Numbered from the stretch's first letter, positions 27,056 to 34,385 are shown. The stretch is DNA of 34,649 nt from Bacteroidales bacterium (GCA_018400955.1 JAGYLH010000033.1:1-34649); one strand, 5' to 3'. The notes: generated from the letters alone by a model not told the origin. Translations and numbers: made by a program.

Positions 27056-27086
27056 TTGTTTTCATAGTTACAATTTCCTATTTTTG
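27056..27086 (+). promoter_or_regulatory. Promoter for the xdh operon, TTG-N20-TATTTTTG
   Basis: TTG at 27056-27058, a 20-bp spacer and TATTTTTG at 27079-27086 match both Bacteroidota promoter elements with normal spacing. The predicted transcript would start near 27093, after upstream in-frame codons of the long open frame. This supports ATG 27106 as the xdhC start. Confidence 0.6.
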
Positions 27087-27105
27087 GTGGTTAAACCATA
27101 GTCCC

Positions 27106-27870
27106 ATGAATGAAATATATGCCAGGGTTGCCGACTTGCAATCCCGGAATCAACCACATGCATTGTGTATTGTAGTTGATTCAAAAGGATCAACGCCACG
27201 CAAAGCCGGATCAAAAATGATTGTATTTCCTGACGGAAAGATTACAGGAACAATTGGTGGTGGTGCCTTGGAAATGAAGGTGATAAACGAGGCTGTTGAT
27301 GCTATGCAGCATGCAACAGCAAAAACAGTAAATTACAGATTGGACAAGGACCTGTTCATGCAATGCGGAGGAGATATCAGTGTTTATATCGAACCTTTTG
27401 GCAAATCACCGGAGCTATTTGTTTTTGGTGCCGGACATATCGGGCGTGAATTAGGCGCATTGGCCATAAAACTCGGATTCCGGCTCACTTTTGTTGACGA
27501 ACGGCCGGGAATATTTGAGGCATTTGCATTGCACAATGCCAGATTCATCAACACGGAATGCAAGAAAATAGCCCGCGAAATAGAAGTTGACAACAACACT
27601 TTTATCGTTATTTGCACCCATGAACATGCATTGGATCAGGCCATATTGGGTGAATTGGGACAGCGTAATCCATATTATATTGGGTTGATGGCCAGTAAAC
27701 GCAAAGCCGCCACCATCAGGAAAAACCTGGAAGAAAGTGGACAACTTACGGCTCAACAATTGGAAAAGGTGGATATGCCCATTGGCATTCCGATGAAAGC
27801 CGAAACCCCCTTTGAAATTGCCTTAAGCATTGCAGCCCGCCTGACAGATGCTAAAAATAATAAAAGCTAA
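27106..27870 (+). CDS. xdhC: XdhC family protein (molybdenum cofactor insertion factor for xanthine dehydrogenase)
   Basis: XdhC proteins bind the molybdenum cofactor, help to sulfurate it and insert it into xanthine dehydrogenase-type enzymes in the cytosol. The 254-residue product has the N-terminal motif GSTPRKAGSKM, the TIGGGALE loop, a Rossmann-like FGAGHIGRELG, the CTHEHALDQAIL segment and the C-terminal YIGLMASKRK and PIGIPMKAETPFEIALSIAARL. The open frame extends upstream to 26938, overlapping the kinase gene. I chose ATG 27106 because family homology begins at MNEIYARVADLQ and the best promoter lies just before it. It is followed by xdhA after 51 bp. It is shorter than the ~300+ residue members, which is common for compact XdhC. 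Confidence 0.9.
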   Translation: MNEIYARVADLQSRNQPHALCIVVDSKGSTPRKAGSKMIVFPDGKITGTIGGGALEMKVINEAVDAMQHATAKTVNYRLDKDLFMQCGGDISVYIEPFGKSPELFVFGAGHIGRELGALAIKLGFRLTFVDERPGIFEAFALHNARFINTECKKIAREIEVDNNTFIVICTHEHALDQAILGELGQRNPYYIGLMASKRKAATIRKNLEESGQLTAQQLEKVDMPIGIPMKAETPFEIALSIAARLTDAKNNKS

Positions 27871-27921
27871 AAATGACCGTAAATCAGCAAATGTCAATTC
27901 CTGCTGAAACAATTTTAATAC

Positions 27922-28260
27922 ATGAATAAAAACACAATTAGTTTTTTGCACCACAACAAGCTTATCAATATCAATTTTGATGAAGTGGCTTACAGGCCTT
28001 CCACAACGGTATTGAATTACCTGCGTCAGCAACCTGCTTTCAGGGGAACCAAGGAAGGTTGCGCCGAAGGCGATTGCGGGGCTTGCACAGTGGTGCTTGC
28101 CGAATTGGATGAGCAAGGTGGATTGCGATATAAAGCTGTTGATTCCTGTCTTTTGTTTTTGCCGGCATTGCATGGCAAACAGTTGATTACGGTGGAAAAC
28201 CTGTCGCAGCAAAAAACCATCTCAATTGCAATTGCACCCTGTACAGCGGGCAATGGTTGA
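27922..28260 (+). CDS. xdhA: Xanthine dehydrogenase small subunit, fragment 1 (first [2Fe-2S] domain)
   Basis: N-terminal ferredoxin-like domain of XdhA, which carries electrons from the Mo site toward FAD. The plant-type [2Fe-2S] cysteines are present as GCAEGDCGACTV plus the later Cys in DSCLLF. The frame is correct up to about ENLSQQK (28217) and then diverges. The last residues (…IAIAPCTAGNG) are out of frame. The natural continuation, LHPVQRAMVDHHG, is found one frame over from 28229. One extra base, perhaps in the A6 run at 28211-28216, or two missing bases, explains it. With fragments 2 and 3 the full subunit would be about 484 residues, a normal length. Confidence 0.85.
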   Translation: MNKNTISFLHHNKLININFDEVAYRPSTTVLNYLRQQPAFRGTKEGCAEGDCGACTVVLAELDEQGGLRYKAVDSCLLFLPALHGKQLITVENLSQQKTISIAIAPCTAGNG

Positions 28261-28840
28261 TCATCACGGTTCGCAATGCGGCTATTGCACGCCTGGATTT
28301 GTGATGGCTCTATTTGCCTTATACAAATCGGATAAACCGGCTACACGCGAATCCGTGCAGGAAAACCTCGTTGGCAATCTTTGCCGTTGTACAGGCTATG
28401 AGTCCATTATTGAGGCGGCCATGCAATGCTGTGCTAACCGGCAAGCGGATCAGTTTTCTCTAAATGAAAATATTGTAAAAGAGCAACTTAAACAAATATT
28501 GAAAAATCAGCCATTTGCTGAAATCTCAACAAACAAACAACATTATTTTTTGCCATCTACGCTTGAACAGGCACTTGATTGGCGTGCAAGCTATCCGGAA
28601 GCTATCGTGATTAACGGGGCTACGGATACAGCCATTCGTCAAAATAAAACATGGGAATTCCTGCCTCAATTGCTTGATTTATCGCAGCTGAACGAGTTGA
28701 AAACCATTGAAAGACGAAACAATCTCACCTATTTTGGTAGTGGGTTACTATTGAGCAATTCAGATTGTATGCCAAAGAAAACCTGCCTGAATTGTTGCCT
28801 ATGTTGGATGTTTTTGCTTCGGTACAAATTCGTGAAGTAG
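28226..28840 (+). CDS. xdhA: Xanthine dehydrogenase small subunit, fragment 2 (second [2Fe-2S] domain and start of FAD domain)
   Basis: Continuation of XdhA in a new frame. It contains the helical [2Fe-2S] domain with CGYC (in HGSQCGYCTPGF) and CRCTGY (in GNLCRCTGY). The FAD-binding domain then begins with INGATDTAI, a version of the GGTD flavin motif. The apparent start TTG at 28226 is an artefact of the frameshift. The frame is genuine until about FGSGL (28746). The following residues (LLSNSDCMPKKTCLN…) are nonsense. One missing base at 28746/28747 restores TIEQFRLYAKENLPELLP in fragment 3. Confidence 0.85.
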   Translation: MQLHPVQRAMVDHHGSQCGYCTPGFVMALFALYKSDKPATRESVQENLVGNLCRCTGYESIIEAAMQCCANRQADQFSLNENIVKEQLKQILKNQPFAEISTNKQHYFLPSTLEQALDWRASYPEAIVINGATDTAIRQNKTWEFLPQLLDLSQLNELKTIERRNNLTYFGSGLLLSNSDCMPKKTCLNCCLCWMFLLRYKFVK

Positions 28841-29373
28841 CCAGTATCGGCGGCAACCTTTCCACAGCTTCCCCTATCGGTGACCTCATTCCGGTGATGA
28901 TGGCGCTGAAAGCCAAACTGAAAATAGCAGGCCAGCTTGGTTTTCGCTGGGTCGAAATAGAAGATTTTATTACTGATTACCGTCAGAATTGTTTACAAAA
29001 TGATGAATTGTTGGTCGGGATTGGAATTCATGATTTGAAAGCCAACACCCATTTCAGGACAGCCAAAGTTTCTACGCGCCGCGATTTGGATATTTCTACC
29101 GTAAACATTTCCATACGAATCCAACTAGATGAAAATGAGATTGTAGAAGAAATAATTCTGGCCTATGGAGGCATGGCCGCAACCGTTAAACGTGCTGTTA
29201 AAGCAGAGCAATATTTAATTGGAAAACCCTGGGCAAAGGAGGTTGTTGAAGAAGCAAAAGCATACATTGAGCATGATTTCACCCCAATTTCCGATGCCCG
29301 CTCCGGCGCGGAATTTCGGCTTGAAGTCGCGAAAAATTTATTGTTAAAAATGTTTTATGAAGTAAGTCGATAG
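28765..29373 (+). CDS. xdhA: Xanthine dehydrogenase small subunit, fragment 3 (FAD domain, C-terminal)
   Basis: C-terminal part of XdhA. It contains the flavin motif ASIGGNLSTASPIGDLIPV and the CO-dehydrogenase flavoprotein C-terminal region (STRRDLDISTVNISIRI … LAYGGMAATVKRA … GAEFRLEVAKNLLLKMFYE). True homology begins at about 28747, before the first in-frame ATG. The last three codons and the stop (GTA AGT CGA TAG) run into the 7-bp repeat array, so the native C-terminus may have been replaced by repeat-encoded residues. The xdhB gene, expected directly downstream, is displaced by about 670 bp by the repeat/four-helix cassette. Confidence 0.86.
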   Translation: MYAKENLPELLPMLDVFASVQIREVASIGGNLSTASPIGDLIPVMMALKAKLKIAGQLGFRWVEIEDFITDYRQNCLQNDELLVGIGIHDLKANTHFRTAKVSTRRDLDISTVNISIRIQLDENEIVEEIILAYGGMAATVKRAVKAEQYLIGKPWAKEVVEEAKAYIEHDFTPISDARSGAEFRLEVAKNLLLKMFYEVSR

Positions 29374-29413
29374 TCGATAGTCAATAGTCGTGAGTCTTGA
29401 GTCGTGAGTCAGT
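29365..29413 (+). repeat. Left array of 7-bp repeats, forward orientation (AGTCNNN, 7 units)
   Basis: Seven units of AGTC plus three variable bases (GAT, GAT, AAT, GTG, TTG, GTG, AGT). The array starts inside the last codons of xdhA and supplies its TAG stop. Bases 29386-29410 are a perfect 25-bp inverted copy of 29951-29975 in the right array. Confidence 0.9.
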
Positions 29414-29432
29414 CTGATAAAAATGAAAAGAA

Positions 29433-29813
29433 ATGAAGATACAAAGTTTTAAAGACCTGATAGTTTACCAAAAAGCTTTTAAACTGGCTATGGAGATTTT
29501 TGAGGTTTCAAAACGTTTTCCAAGTGAAGAAAAGTATTCGCTAACCGATCAGATCAGGAGGTCTTCACGGTCAGTTGCAACAAATATGGCAGAAGGATGG
29601 GCTAAAAAGCGATACCCAAAACATTTTGTTAGCAAACTTAGTGATTCACTTGGCGAAGAATATGAAACAGAAGTATGGCTTGATTTTTCCCTTAGCTCCC
29701 AGTACATAAGCAAGGAGGAACACCTTCATTTTAATAATGGATATGAAGAAGTACGTAAAATGCTTATTTCAATGATTGAGAACCCGGGCAAATTTGCACC
29801 TTTTCCGTCTTGA
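29433..29813 (+). CDS. Four-helix-bundle protein, S23 / 23S rRNA intervening-sequence protein family
   Basis: 126-residue protein of the S23-like four-helix-bundle family (motifs FKDLIVYQKAFKLAMEIF, TDQIRRSSRSVATNMAEGW, and two further amphipathic helices with KLSDSLGEEYETEVWLDFS). Relatives were first found inside intervening sequences of 23S rRNA genes. The diversity-generating-retroelement protein Avd has the same fold, but no reverse transcriptase or template repeat is near. Function is unknown; positive surface residues (IRRSSRS, KKRYPK) would suit nucleic-acid binding. The gene interrupts the xdhA-xdhB pair and is bracketed by 7-bp repeat arrays in opposite orientation. Its stop (TGA in TCTTGAGTT) coincides with the first right-hand repeat unit, suggesting that gene and arrays move as one cassette. 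Confidence 0.87.
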   Translation: MKIQSFKDLIVYQKAFKLAMEIFEVSKRFPSEEKYSLTDQIRRSSRSVATNMAEGWAKKRYPKHFVSKLSDSLGEEYETEVWLDFSLSSQYISKEEHLHFNNGYEEVRKMLISMIENPGKFAPFPS

Positions 29814-30045
29814 GTTAATAGTCGATAGTCATGAGTCAACAGTCAATAGTTGTGAGTCAATAGGCATGAGTCATCAGTCAATAGTCAACAGTCATGAGAC
29901 TGACTCAAGACTCCCAACTCCCAACTCAGGACTCACGACTCACGACTCAGGACTCACGACTCAAGACTCACGACTCAAGACTCACGACTCACGACTCACG
30001 ACTCACGACTCAAGACTTCACACAAAAGAAACAGAAAAAAAATGA
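29776..30045 (+). other. Open frame running through the right repeat array into the xdhB start
   Basis: An 89-codon open frame (TTG start, offset from the four-helix gene) crosses all 28 heptamers. Over the reverse units it encodes seven-residue repeats like THDSRLT. It stops at TGA 30043-30045, overlapping the xdhB ATG (30042) as ATGA. It may be only a by-product of the repeat composition. If translated, it could couple xdhB to upstream translation. I do not claim a protein function. Confidence 0.3.
29813..30017. repeat. Right array of 7-bp repeats with internal orientation switch
   Basis: Twelve forward units (AGTCNNN-like, 29813-29896) are followed by a junction at 29897-29902. Sixteen reverse-complement units (ACTCNNN, 29903-30014) then fade out near 30017. 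The reverse half is more uniform (mostly ACTCACG and ACTCAAG) than the forward half. The forward and reverse halves, and the left array with the reverse half, can pair as long imperfect to perfect stems. Reverse units contain no stop codon in any + frame. There are no unique spacers, so this is not CRISPR. Confidence 0.9.
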
Positions 30046-32336
30046 ACCCCATAACAAACACCCTTCCACACGAAAGCGCTATCGGCCACGTAACCGGTTC
30101 CGCAATTTATGTTGACGATATATTACATCCTGAAAACTTGCTAATCGGCAGGGTAGTGTTCAGTCAGCATGCCCATGCCCGCATTATCAGCTACGATTTG
30201 AGTAAAGCTTCAGCGCTAAATGGTGTAGTTGATATTCTCGATTTTAGGCGAATTCCGGGGCATAACCAGTTGAACCACCTGGTGCCGGACGAACCTTGCT
30301 TGGCTGAAAACACTGTGAACTGCATTGGTCAGGCGATATTTTTGATTGCCGCCGAAACCGAAGAAATTGCCGTCAATGCTGAGAAACTGATTGAAATTGA
30401 ATATGAACTGTTGGAGCCTGTTTTAACCATTGAAAAGGCGATGGAACTGGATTTAAATCTTGTCCCAACCCGAAAAATTGAATGCGGCCATGCGGATGAA
30501 GCCATGGCGAAATGTCTGCATAAGCTTTCGGGCAGCCTGAAAACCGGCGCACAGGAGCATTGGTATCTCGAAACGCAAGCCGCTTATTGTGTTCCGGGCG
30601 AGGGCCGCGAAATGGCGGTATATGCGTCGTCCCAGAACCCTTCAGAAACACAAGTGATAGTGGCCAATGTACTTGGGTTGTCATCCAACCAGGTTGTATG
30701 CGAAGTGAAGCGCATGGGTGGAGCATTTGGCGGTAAAGAAACGCAGGCCAACCACCTGGCTGCATGGGCTGGTTTGCTGGCCGATGCCACGCAACGCCCG
30801 GTTAAAATCAGGCTCTTCCGCGATGATGACCAGAAATACACCGGCAAAAGACATCGGTTTTTATCCAATTATGAAATTGGTTTTGACGAAAACGGTTTAA
30901 TACAATCCTATATTGTTGATTTTAATGGAGATGCCGGCATGGCGACCGACCTTTCGATGGCCATCCTTGAGCGTGCGTTATTTCATGCAGAAAACAGCTA
31001 TTATATTCCAAATGTGCGCTCTACCGGTACCATGTGGAAAACAAACCTGCCGTCAAATACTGCTTTCCGAGGCTTTGGAGGCCCTCAGGGAATGGCTGTT
31101 ATCGAGCAGGGAATTGACCGTATCGCACGTTTTTTGGGAAAAGATGCTGCTGAAATCCGCTTCCGTAACTTTTATGGCGAGCAGGATAGAAATACAACAC
31201 ATTACGGCCAACTTCTTGAAAGGAACCATTTATTCACTATTTGGGATCAGCTGATTGCAAGCAGCAACTATTATTCAAGGCGAACAGCCATAGATACCTT
31301 CAACCGCACGAGCCCAATAAAGAAAAGGGGTCTGGCCCTCACGCCTGTTAAGTTTGGAATTTCGTTCACCACTTCGTTTCTCAATCAGGCTGGTGCACTT
31401 GTCCACCTATACACGGATGGAACACTAATGGTCAACCACGGTGGCACCGAAATGGGGCAGGGCTTGCACACCAAAATCCTGCAAATTGCTGCTGCCGAAT
31501 TCGGCATGAATTTGAAAGATATTAAAATAAGTGCCACCAATACGGCGAAAGTGCCCAATACGTCGCCTACAGCTGCTTCGGCCGGAACTGACCTGAACGG
31601 CATGGCGGTTAAAAATGCCATAGAAAAGTTAAAGACAAGATTGATCCCATTGGCAGCTAATTTACTGGATGCACAGGAAGTGACTTTTGATAGCGGATGG
31701 GCCATTTCAATGGATGATACCGACAAGCGGATAAGTTTTAAAGAACTGGCAAAGGCCGCACACCAAGCCCGGATCAGTTTGAGTGCAACCGGTTATTATG
31801 CCACACCCAATCTGCACTTCGACCGCGAAAAGGGACAGGGTCATCCCTTCAACTATTTTGCTTTTGGCATGGCTGTTTCTGAAGTGGAAGTGGATACGCT
31901 TACAGGTATGTATAAAATACTCCAAACGGATATCCTGCATGATGTTGGCGACTCCATCAATGATGCCATCGACAAGGGGCAAATTATTGGCGGATTTATT
32001 CAGGGTGTGGGCTGGTGCACAACTGAAGCTATTCGCTGGGCTGATGACGGCCGCCAGTTAAATCACTCACCCGATACCTATAAAATACCCGGTATTGCTG
32101 ACGTGCCTGAGGTTTTTAAGGTAAATATGCTGCAAAGCGCTCCAAACCCCAATGCAATCCGTAAAAGCAAAGCTGTTGGCGAACCGCCGTTCATGCTGGC
32201 CTTTTCGGTTTGGTTGGCCCTGAAAGACGCCATCTCTGCAACAAAGAATCATAAAATTGAACCTGATTTTGAGCTTCCTGCAACCAATGAAGTGGTGCTG
32301 CTTTCAATTAAAAATCTAGGGAGCCTCAAACGCTAA
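30042..32336 (+). CDS. xdhB: Xanthine dehydrogenase, molybdenum-binding subunit
   Basis: Catalytic molybdopterin subunit that hydroxylates xanthine or hypoxanthine at the Mo site and passes electrons to XdhA. At 764 residues it is of normal length. Residues known to be catalytic in Rhodobacter capsulatus XdhB are present at matching places: Glu233 (GGAFGGKE), Arg311 (ILERALFH), Phe345 (AFRGFGG) and the base Glu714 (AVGEPPF). The cofactor loops GTEMGQGLHTK and SPTAASAGTD are also present. This pattern favours a true xanthine dehydrogenase over aldehyde or nicotinate hydroxylases. It lies downstream of the repeat cassette, not directly after xdhA; ATG 30042 overlaps the stop of a repeat-crossing open frame. 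It is intact, unlike xdhA in this sequence. Confidence 0.94.
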   Translation: MNPITNTLPHESAIGHVTGSAIYVDDILHPENLLIGRVVFSQHAHARIISYDLSKASALNGVVDILDFRRIPGHNQLNHLVPDEPCLAENTVNCIGQAIFLIAAETEEIAVNAEKLIEIEYELLEPVLTIEKAMELDLNLVPTRKIECGHADEAMAKCLHKLSGSLKTGAQEHWYLETQAAYCVPGEGREMAVYASSQNPSETQVIVANVLGLSSNQVVCEVKRMGGAFGGKETQANHLAAWAGLLADATQRPVKIRLFRDDDQKYTGKRHRFLSNYEIGFDENGLIQSYIVDFNGDAGMATDLSMAILERALFHAENSYYIPNVRSTGTMWKTNLPSNTAFRGFGGPQGMAVIEQGIDRIARFLGKDAAEIRFRNFYGEQDRNTTHYGQLLERNHLFTIWDQLIASSNYYSRRTAIDTFNRTSPIKKRGLALTPVKFGISFTTSFLNQAGALVHLYTDGTLMVNHGGTEMGQGLHTKILQIAAAEFGMNLKDIKISATNTAKVPNTSPTAASAGTDLNGMAVKNAIEKLKTRLIPLAANLLDAQEVTFDSGWAISMDDTDKRISFKELAKAAHQARISLSATGYYATPNLHFDREKGQGHPFNYFAFGMAVSEVEVDTLTGMYKILQTDILHDVGDSINDAIDKGQIIGGFIQGVGWCTTEAIRWADDGRQLNHSPDTYKIPGIADVPEVFKVNMLQSAPNPNAIRKSKAVGEPPFMLAFSVWLALKDAISATKNHKIEPDFELPATNEVVLLSIKNLGSLKR

Positions 32337-32343
32337 ACGTTTA

Positions 32344-32365
32344 CACTGAGTGCAGCCGAAGTGCC
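32344..32365. repeat. Short dispersed-repeat-like sequence between xdhB and the MATE gene
   Basis: CACTGAGTGCAGCCGAAGTG resembles a short intergenic repeat with ends CACT/AGTG that I associate with many Bacteroidota genomes (CACTGAG...CGAAGTG). Only one copy is in this window, so the call rests on memory of the pattern. It lies in the 57-bp gap between convergent genes and could help end transcription. Confidence 0.3.
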
Positions 32366-32393
32366 AAAACGCCCAACGCCAAACAAGAAACTC

Positions 32394-33728
32394 CTACCGC
32401 TTAACAACCCCTTTAAACTTCCATTTACCCATTCTGAAATAGAAAAAAGAGAAGACAGCCCCAATGGCCCAGGCAATTGGAACACCCCACCAAATCCCTT
32501 TGGGGCCCATTTCAAGTGCCAGATAATACGAAATAGGAATACGTATAATCCATAAGGCAAACAAGGTAATAAACATGGGAATAAGTGTGTCGCCCGCTCC
32601 TCGCAGCACGCCATTGTAAACAAACATGGTGGAAAACACAATATAGAACAAGCTTACAATATAAAGGTAATCCTTGCCTGCGTCAATCACTTCCGGATCG
32701 GTGGTGAATATGCCCATGATCTGTGAGGCGAAAAGCCAGGCAACCACCGTCACCGACAAGGAGATGATGGCTGTCATGCGCAAGGTGGCATTTAAGCCCT
32801 TTTGCACCCGTTCAAGTTTTCCGGCTCCAATATTCTGTCCAACAAAGGAGGAGAGTGCAGCAGCAAAATTCATGGCGGGCAGGGCAGCAAATGAATCAAT
32901 CCGCATGGCGACCGAATAAGCAGCTATTACATTGGTTCCAAACATATTGACTACCTTGTACAACGCAAGCATCCCAATAGCTACAAAAGTTTGCTGAAAA
33001 CCGGTCGGAAGCCCGATCTTCATGCTTTTAATGAAAATTTCCTTATTGAAACGCCAACGCAACGAAGCAAAATTAATCACTTTGTGGTAGGCGTTCAAGT
33101 AGAAAAGAATAGAGATAAAAGCCCCTCCCTGTGCAATCACTGTAGCCCATGCAACCCCCTTGATGCCCCAGCCAAAAACAACCACAAACAACAAGTCGAG
33201 TAGTATATTCATGATGGTTGCCGTTACCAGAAAATACAAAGGTGTTTTGGAATCGCCCAGTCCACGGAGTATAGCTGTAGTCCCATGAAAGCCAAAGAAG
33301 AAAATAAAGCCCAAGGCATAAACGTTGAAATACTCTACAGCCTGCGGTATCACATCTTCGGGCAGGTCGATCAGGCGAAAAATCAAAGTGCTGTTGGCAA
33401 TGCCAAGCACTGTAAGAACAATGGAGGCAAAAAACAGGAAAATATACATGGTCTCGATGGAGAGCTTTACCCTGTGGTGGTCCTTGGCACCAAAATACTG
33501 GGCAATAATAATGGTGGTGCCGGTGGCAATGCCTATGACAAACGAAACCATTGTAAAAATAAGCGGAAAGCTGGCGCCAACTGCCGCAAGCGCCTCATTG
33601 CCTAAATACCGGCCAATGATAATGCTGTCGATTATATTGTAAAGTTGTTGAAAAATATTCCCGTAGAGCATCGGCATTGCGAAGCTAAGGATAAGTTTTC
33701 CTTCCTTTCCTACGGTTAAATCTTTCAT
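32394..33728 (-). CDS. MATE-family multidrug/cation efflux transporter
   Basis: Inner-membrane antiporter that exports drugs or organic cations using a Na+ or H+ gradient. The 444-residue product shows the MatE architecture: two six-helix halves, each starting with a similar element (ILSFAMPMLYGNIFQQLYNIIDSIIIGRYLG in the first; SMKIGLPTGFQQTFVAIGMLALYKVVN in the second). Small-residue motifs such as GASFPLIF and FAAALSSFVGQNIGAGK are typical of the family. It ends in a short basic tail. It is on the strand opposite xdhB, with 57 bp between stops, and has its own promoter candidate at 33764-33771. The substrate cannot be predicted. Confidence 0.92.
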   Translation of the reverse strand: MKDLTVGKEGKLILSFAMPMLYGNIFQQLYNIIDSIIIGRYLGNEALAAVGASFPLIFTMVSFVIGIATGTTIIIAQYFGAKDHHRVKLSIETMYIFLFFASIVLTVLGIANSTLIFRLIDLPEDVIPQAVEYFNVYALGFIFFFGFHGTTAILRGLGDSKTPLYFLVTATIMNILLDLLFVVVFGWGIKGVAWATVIAQGGAFISILFYLNAYHKVINFASLRWRFNKEIFIKSMKIGLPTGFQQTFVAIGMLALYKVVNMFGTNVIAAYSVAMRIDSFAALPAMNFAAALSSFVGQNIGAGKLERVQKGLNATLRMTAIISLSVTVVAWLFASQIMGIFTTDPEVIDAGKDYLYIVSLFYIVFSTMFVYNGVLRGAGDTLIPMFITLFALWIIRIPISYYLALEMGPKGIWWGVPIAWAIGAVFSFFYFRMGKWKFKGVVKR

Positions 33729-33763
33729 TACAAAACAGATTATTGGCAGTAAATTAGAGGCGG

Positions 33764-33771
33764 CAAAAGTA
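33764..33771 (-). promoter_or_regulatory. Candidate -7 element (TACTTTTG) for the MATE gene
   Basis: On the minus strand this is TACTTTTG, a perfect TAnnTTTG, 35 bp upstream of the ATG at 33728. No clear TTG is found about 20 bp further upstream, so the promoter call is moderate. Confidence 0.42.
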
Positions 33772-33878
33772 GTTATTTATAACAGACATTAATAGGGTTT
33801 GTTTTTAGCTAACGAAGCTATAGCGAATTTTCATTTTGTTGTGGCTCTCTAAGTGAAAGCTTCAAATGCTTATATATG

Positions 33879-33893
33879 CTACTCAATGAGTAG
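33879..33893. promoter_or_regulatory. Perfect 15-bp palindrome CTACTCA-A-TGAGTAG
   Basis: Perfect 7-bp arms around a single base, in the 246-bp gap between the MATE gene and the RNase P RNA. It might be a regulator site for either gene, or chance. No T-run follows, so it is not a standard terminator. Confidence 0.3.
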
Positions 33894-33962
33894 TAAAATG
33901 AAATAGATTTCCCATTTTCCTGCGCTTCTCATATTGGCAGATGATGAAGGGCTTAAAAAACT

Positions 33963-33970
33963 TATCTTTG
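33963..33970 (+). promoter_or_regulatory. -7 element (TATCTTTG) of the RNase P RNA gene
   Basis: Perfect TAnnTTTG ending 4 bp before the predicted RNA 5' end at 33975, the correct distance for a transcription start. An upstream TTG at 33934-33936 is 26 bp away, too far to be a standard -33. Confidence 0.6.
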
Positions 33971-33974
33971 CCAA

Positions 33975-34349
33975 ATGGCATAACAGACTGTCGCGGTTCA
34001 GCTTTTGGGCTGGAACGAGGAAAGTCGGGACAGCACAGGGCGCCATACTTCCTAACAGGAAGGTGCACAGTTGGGAACGGCTGTGCAACAGCAAGTGCCA
34101 CAGAAAATAACCGTCCGCCATCTGGCGGATAAGGGTGAAAACGTGAGGTAAGAGCTCACGCCGCGCCGGGGTGACCTGGCGAGGGGGTAAACCTTATGGG
34201 CTGCAAGGCCAAATAAGCCGGCGATGTGCACCTGGTGCATGAGAGGGCGGCCCGCACGATGCCGGTGGGTAGGCTGCTAGAGCTGTTTGGTGACAAACGG
34301 CCAAGATAAATGACAGTCCTCGACAGAATCCTGCTTACCGTTATGCCAT
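33975..34349 (+). ncRNA. rnpB: RNase P RNA, bacterial class A
   Basis: Catalytic RNA of RNase P, which removes 5' leaders from tRNA precursors. The ends form a perfect 10-bp P1 helix (ATGGCATAAC at 33975-33984 with GTTATGCCAT at 34340-34349). Universal elements are present: GAGGAAAGTC (CR I, about 34016), the GTGAGGTAAGAGCTCACG segment (about 34143-34160), the GGGGGTAAACC loop (about 34182) whose GGU pairs with tRNA CCA, and ACAGAATCCTGCTTACC (CR V, about 34323-34339). A stable CCGCCATCTGGCGG hairpin at about 34111-34124 fits a P12-type stem. Length of about 375 nt is normal. Several apparent open frames over this region are spurious. Confidence 0.96.
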
Positions 34350-34350
34350 A

Positions 34351-34385
34351 CAAGTCATCAATCTCCGGATTGGTGGCTTGTTTTG
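34351..34385 (+). terminator. Rho-independent terminator of rnpB
   Basis: A 13-bp stem (34351-34363 with 34368-34380, including two or three G-U pairs) closes on a TCCG tetraloop and is followed by TTTT. It starts one base after the RNase P P1 helix, so it ends the rnpB transcript cleanly. Confidence 0.75.

Noticed and set aside
26938-27105. N-terminal extension of XdhC back to 26938
   Set aside because: It would overlap the kinase gene, lies before the best promoter match, and has no XdhC homology; ATG 27106 fits the family start.
29433-29813. Avd accessory protein of a diversity-generating retroelement
   Set aside because: The fold is similar, but there is no reverse transcriptase, no template/variable repeat pair and no variable target gene in the window.
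29813-30017. Possible CRISPR array
   Set aside because: The unit is only 7 bp, without unique spacers, and orientation switches in the middle; no cas genes are near.
33879-34353. Several 60-80 codon open frames on both strands
   Set aside because: They overlap the RNase P RNA and its upstream region, have no recognisable protein features, and are explained by the RNA gene.
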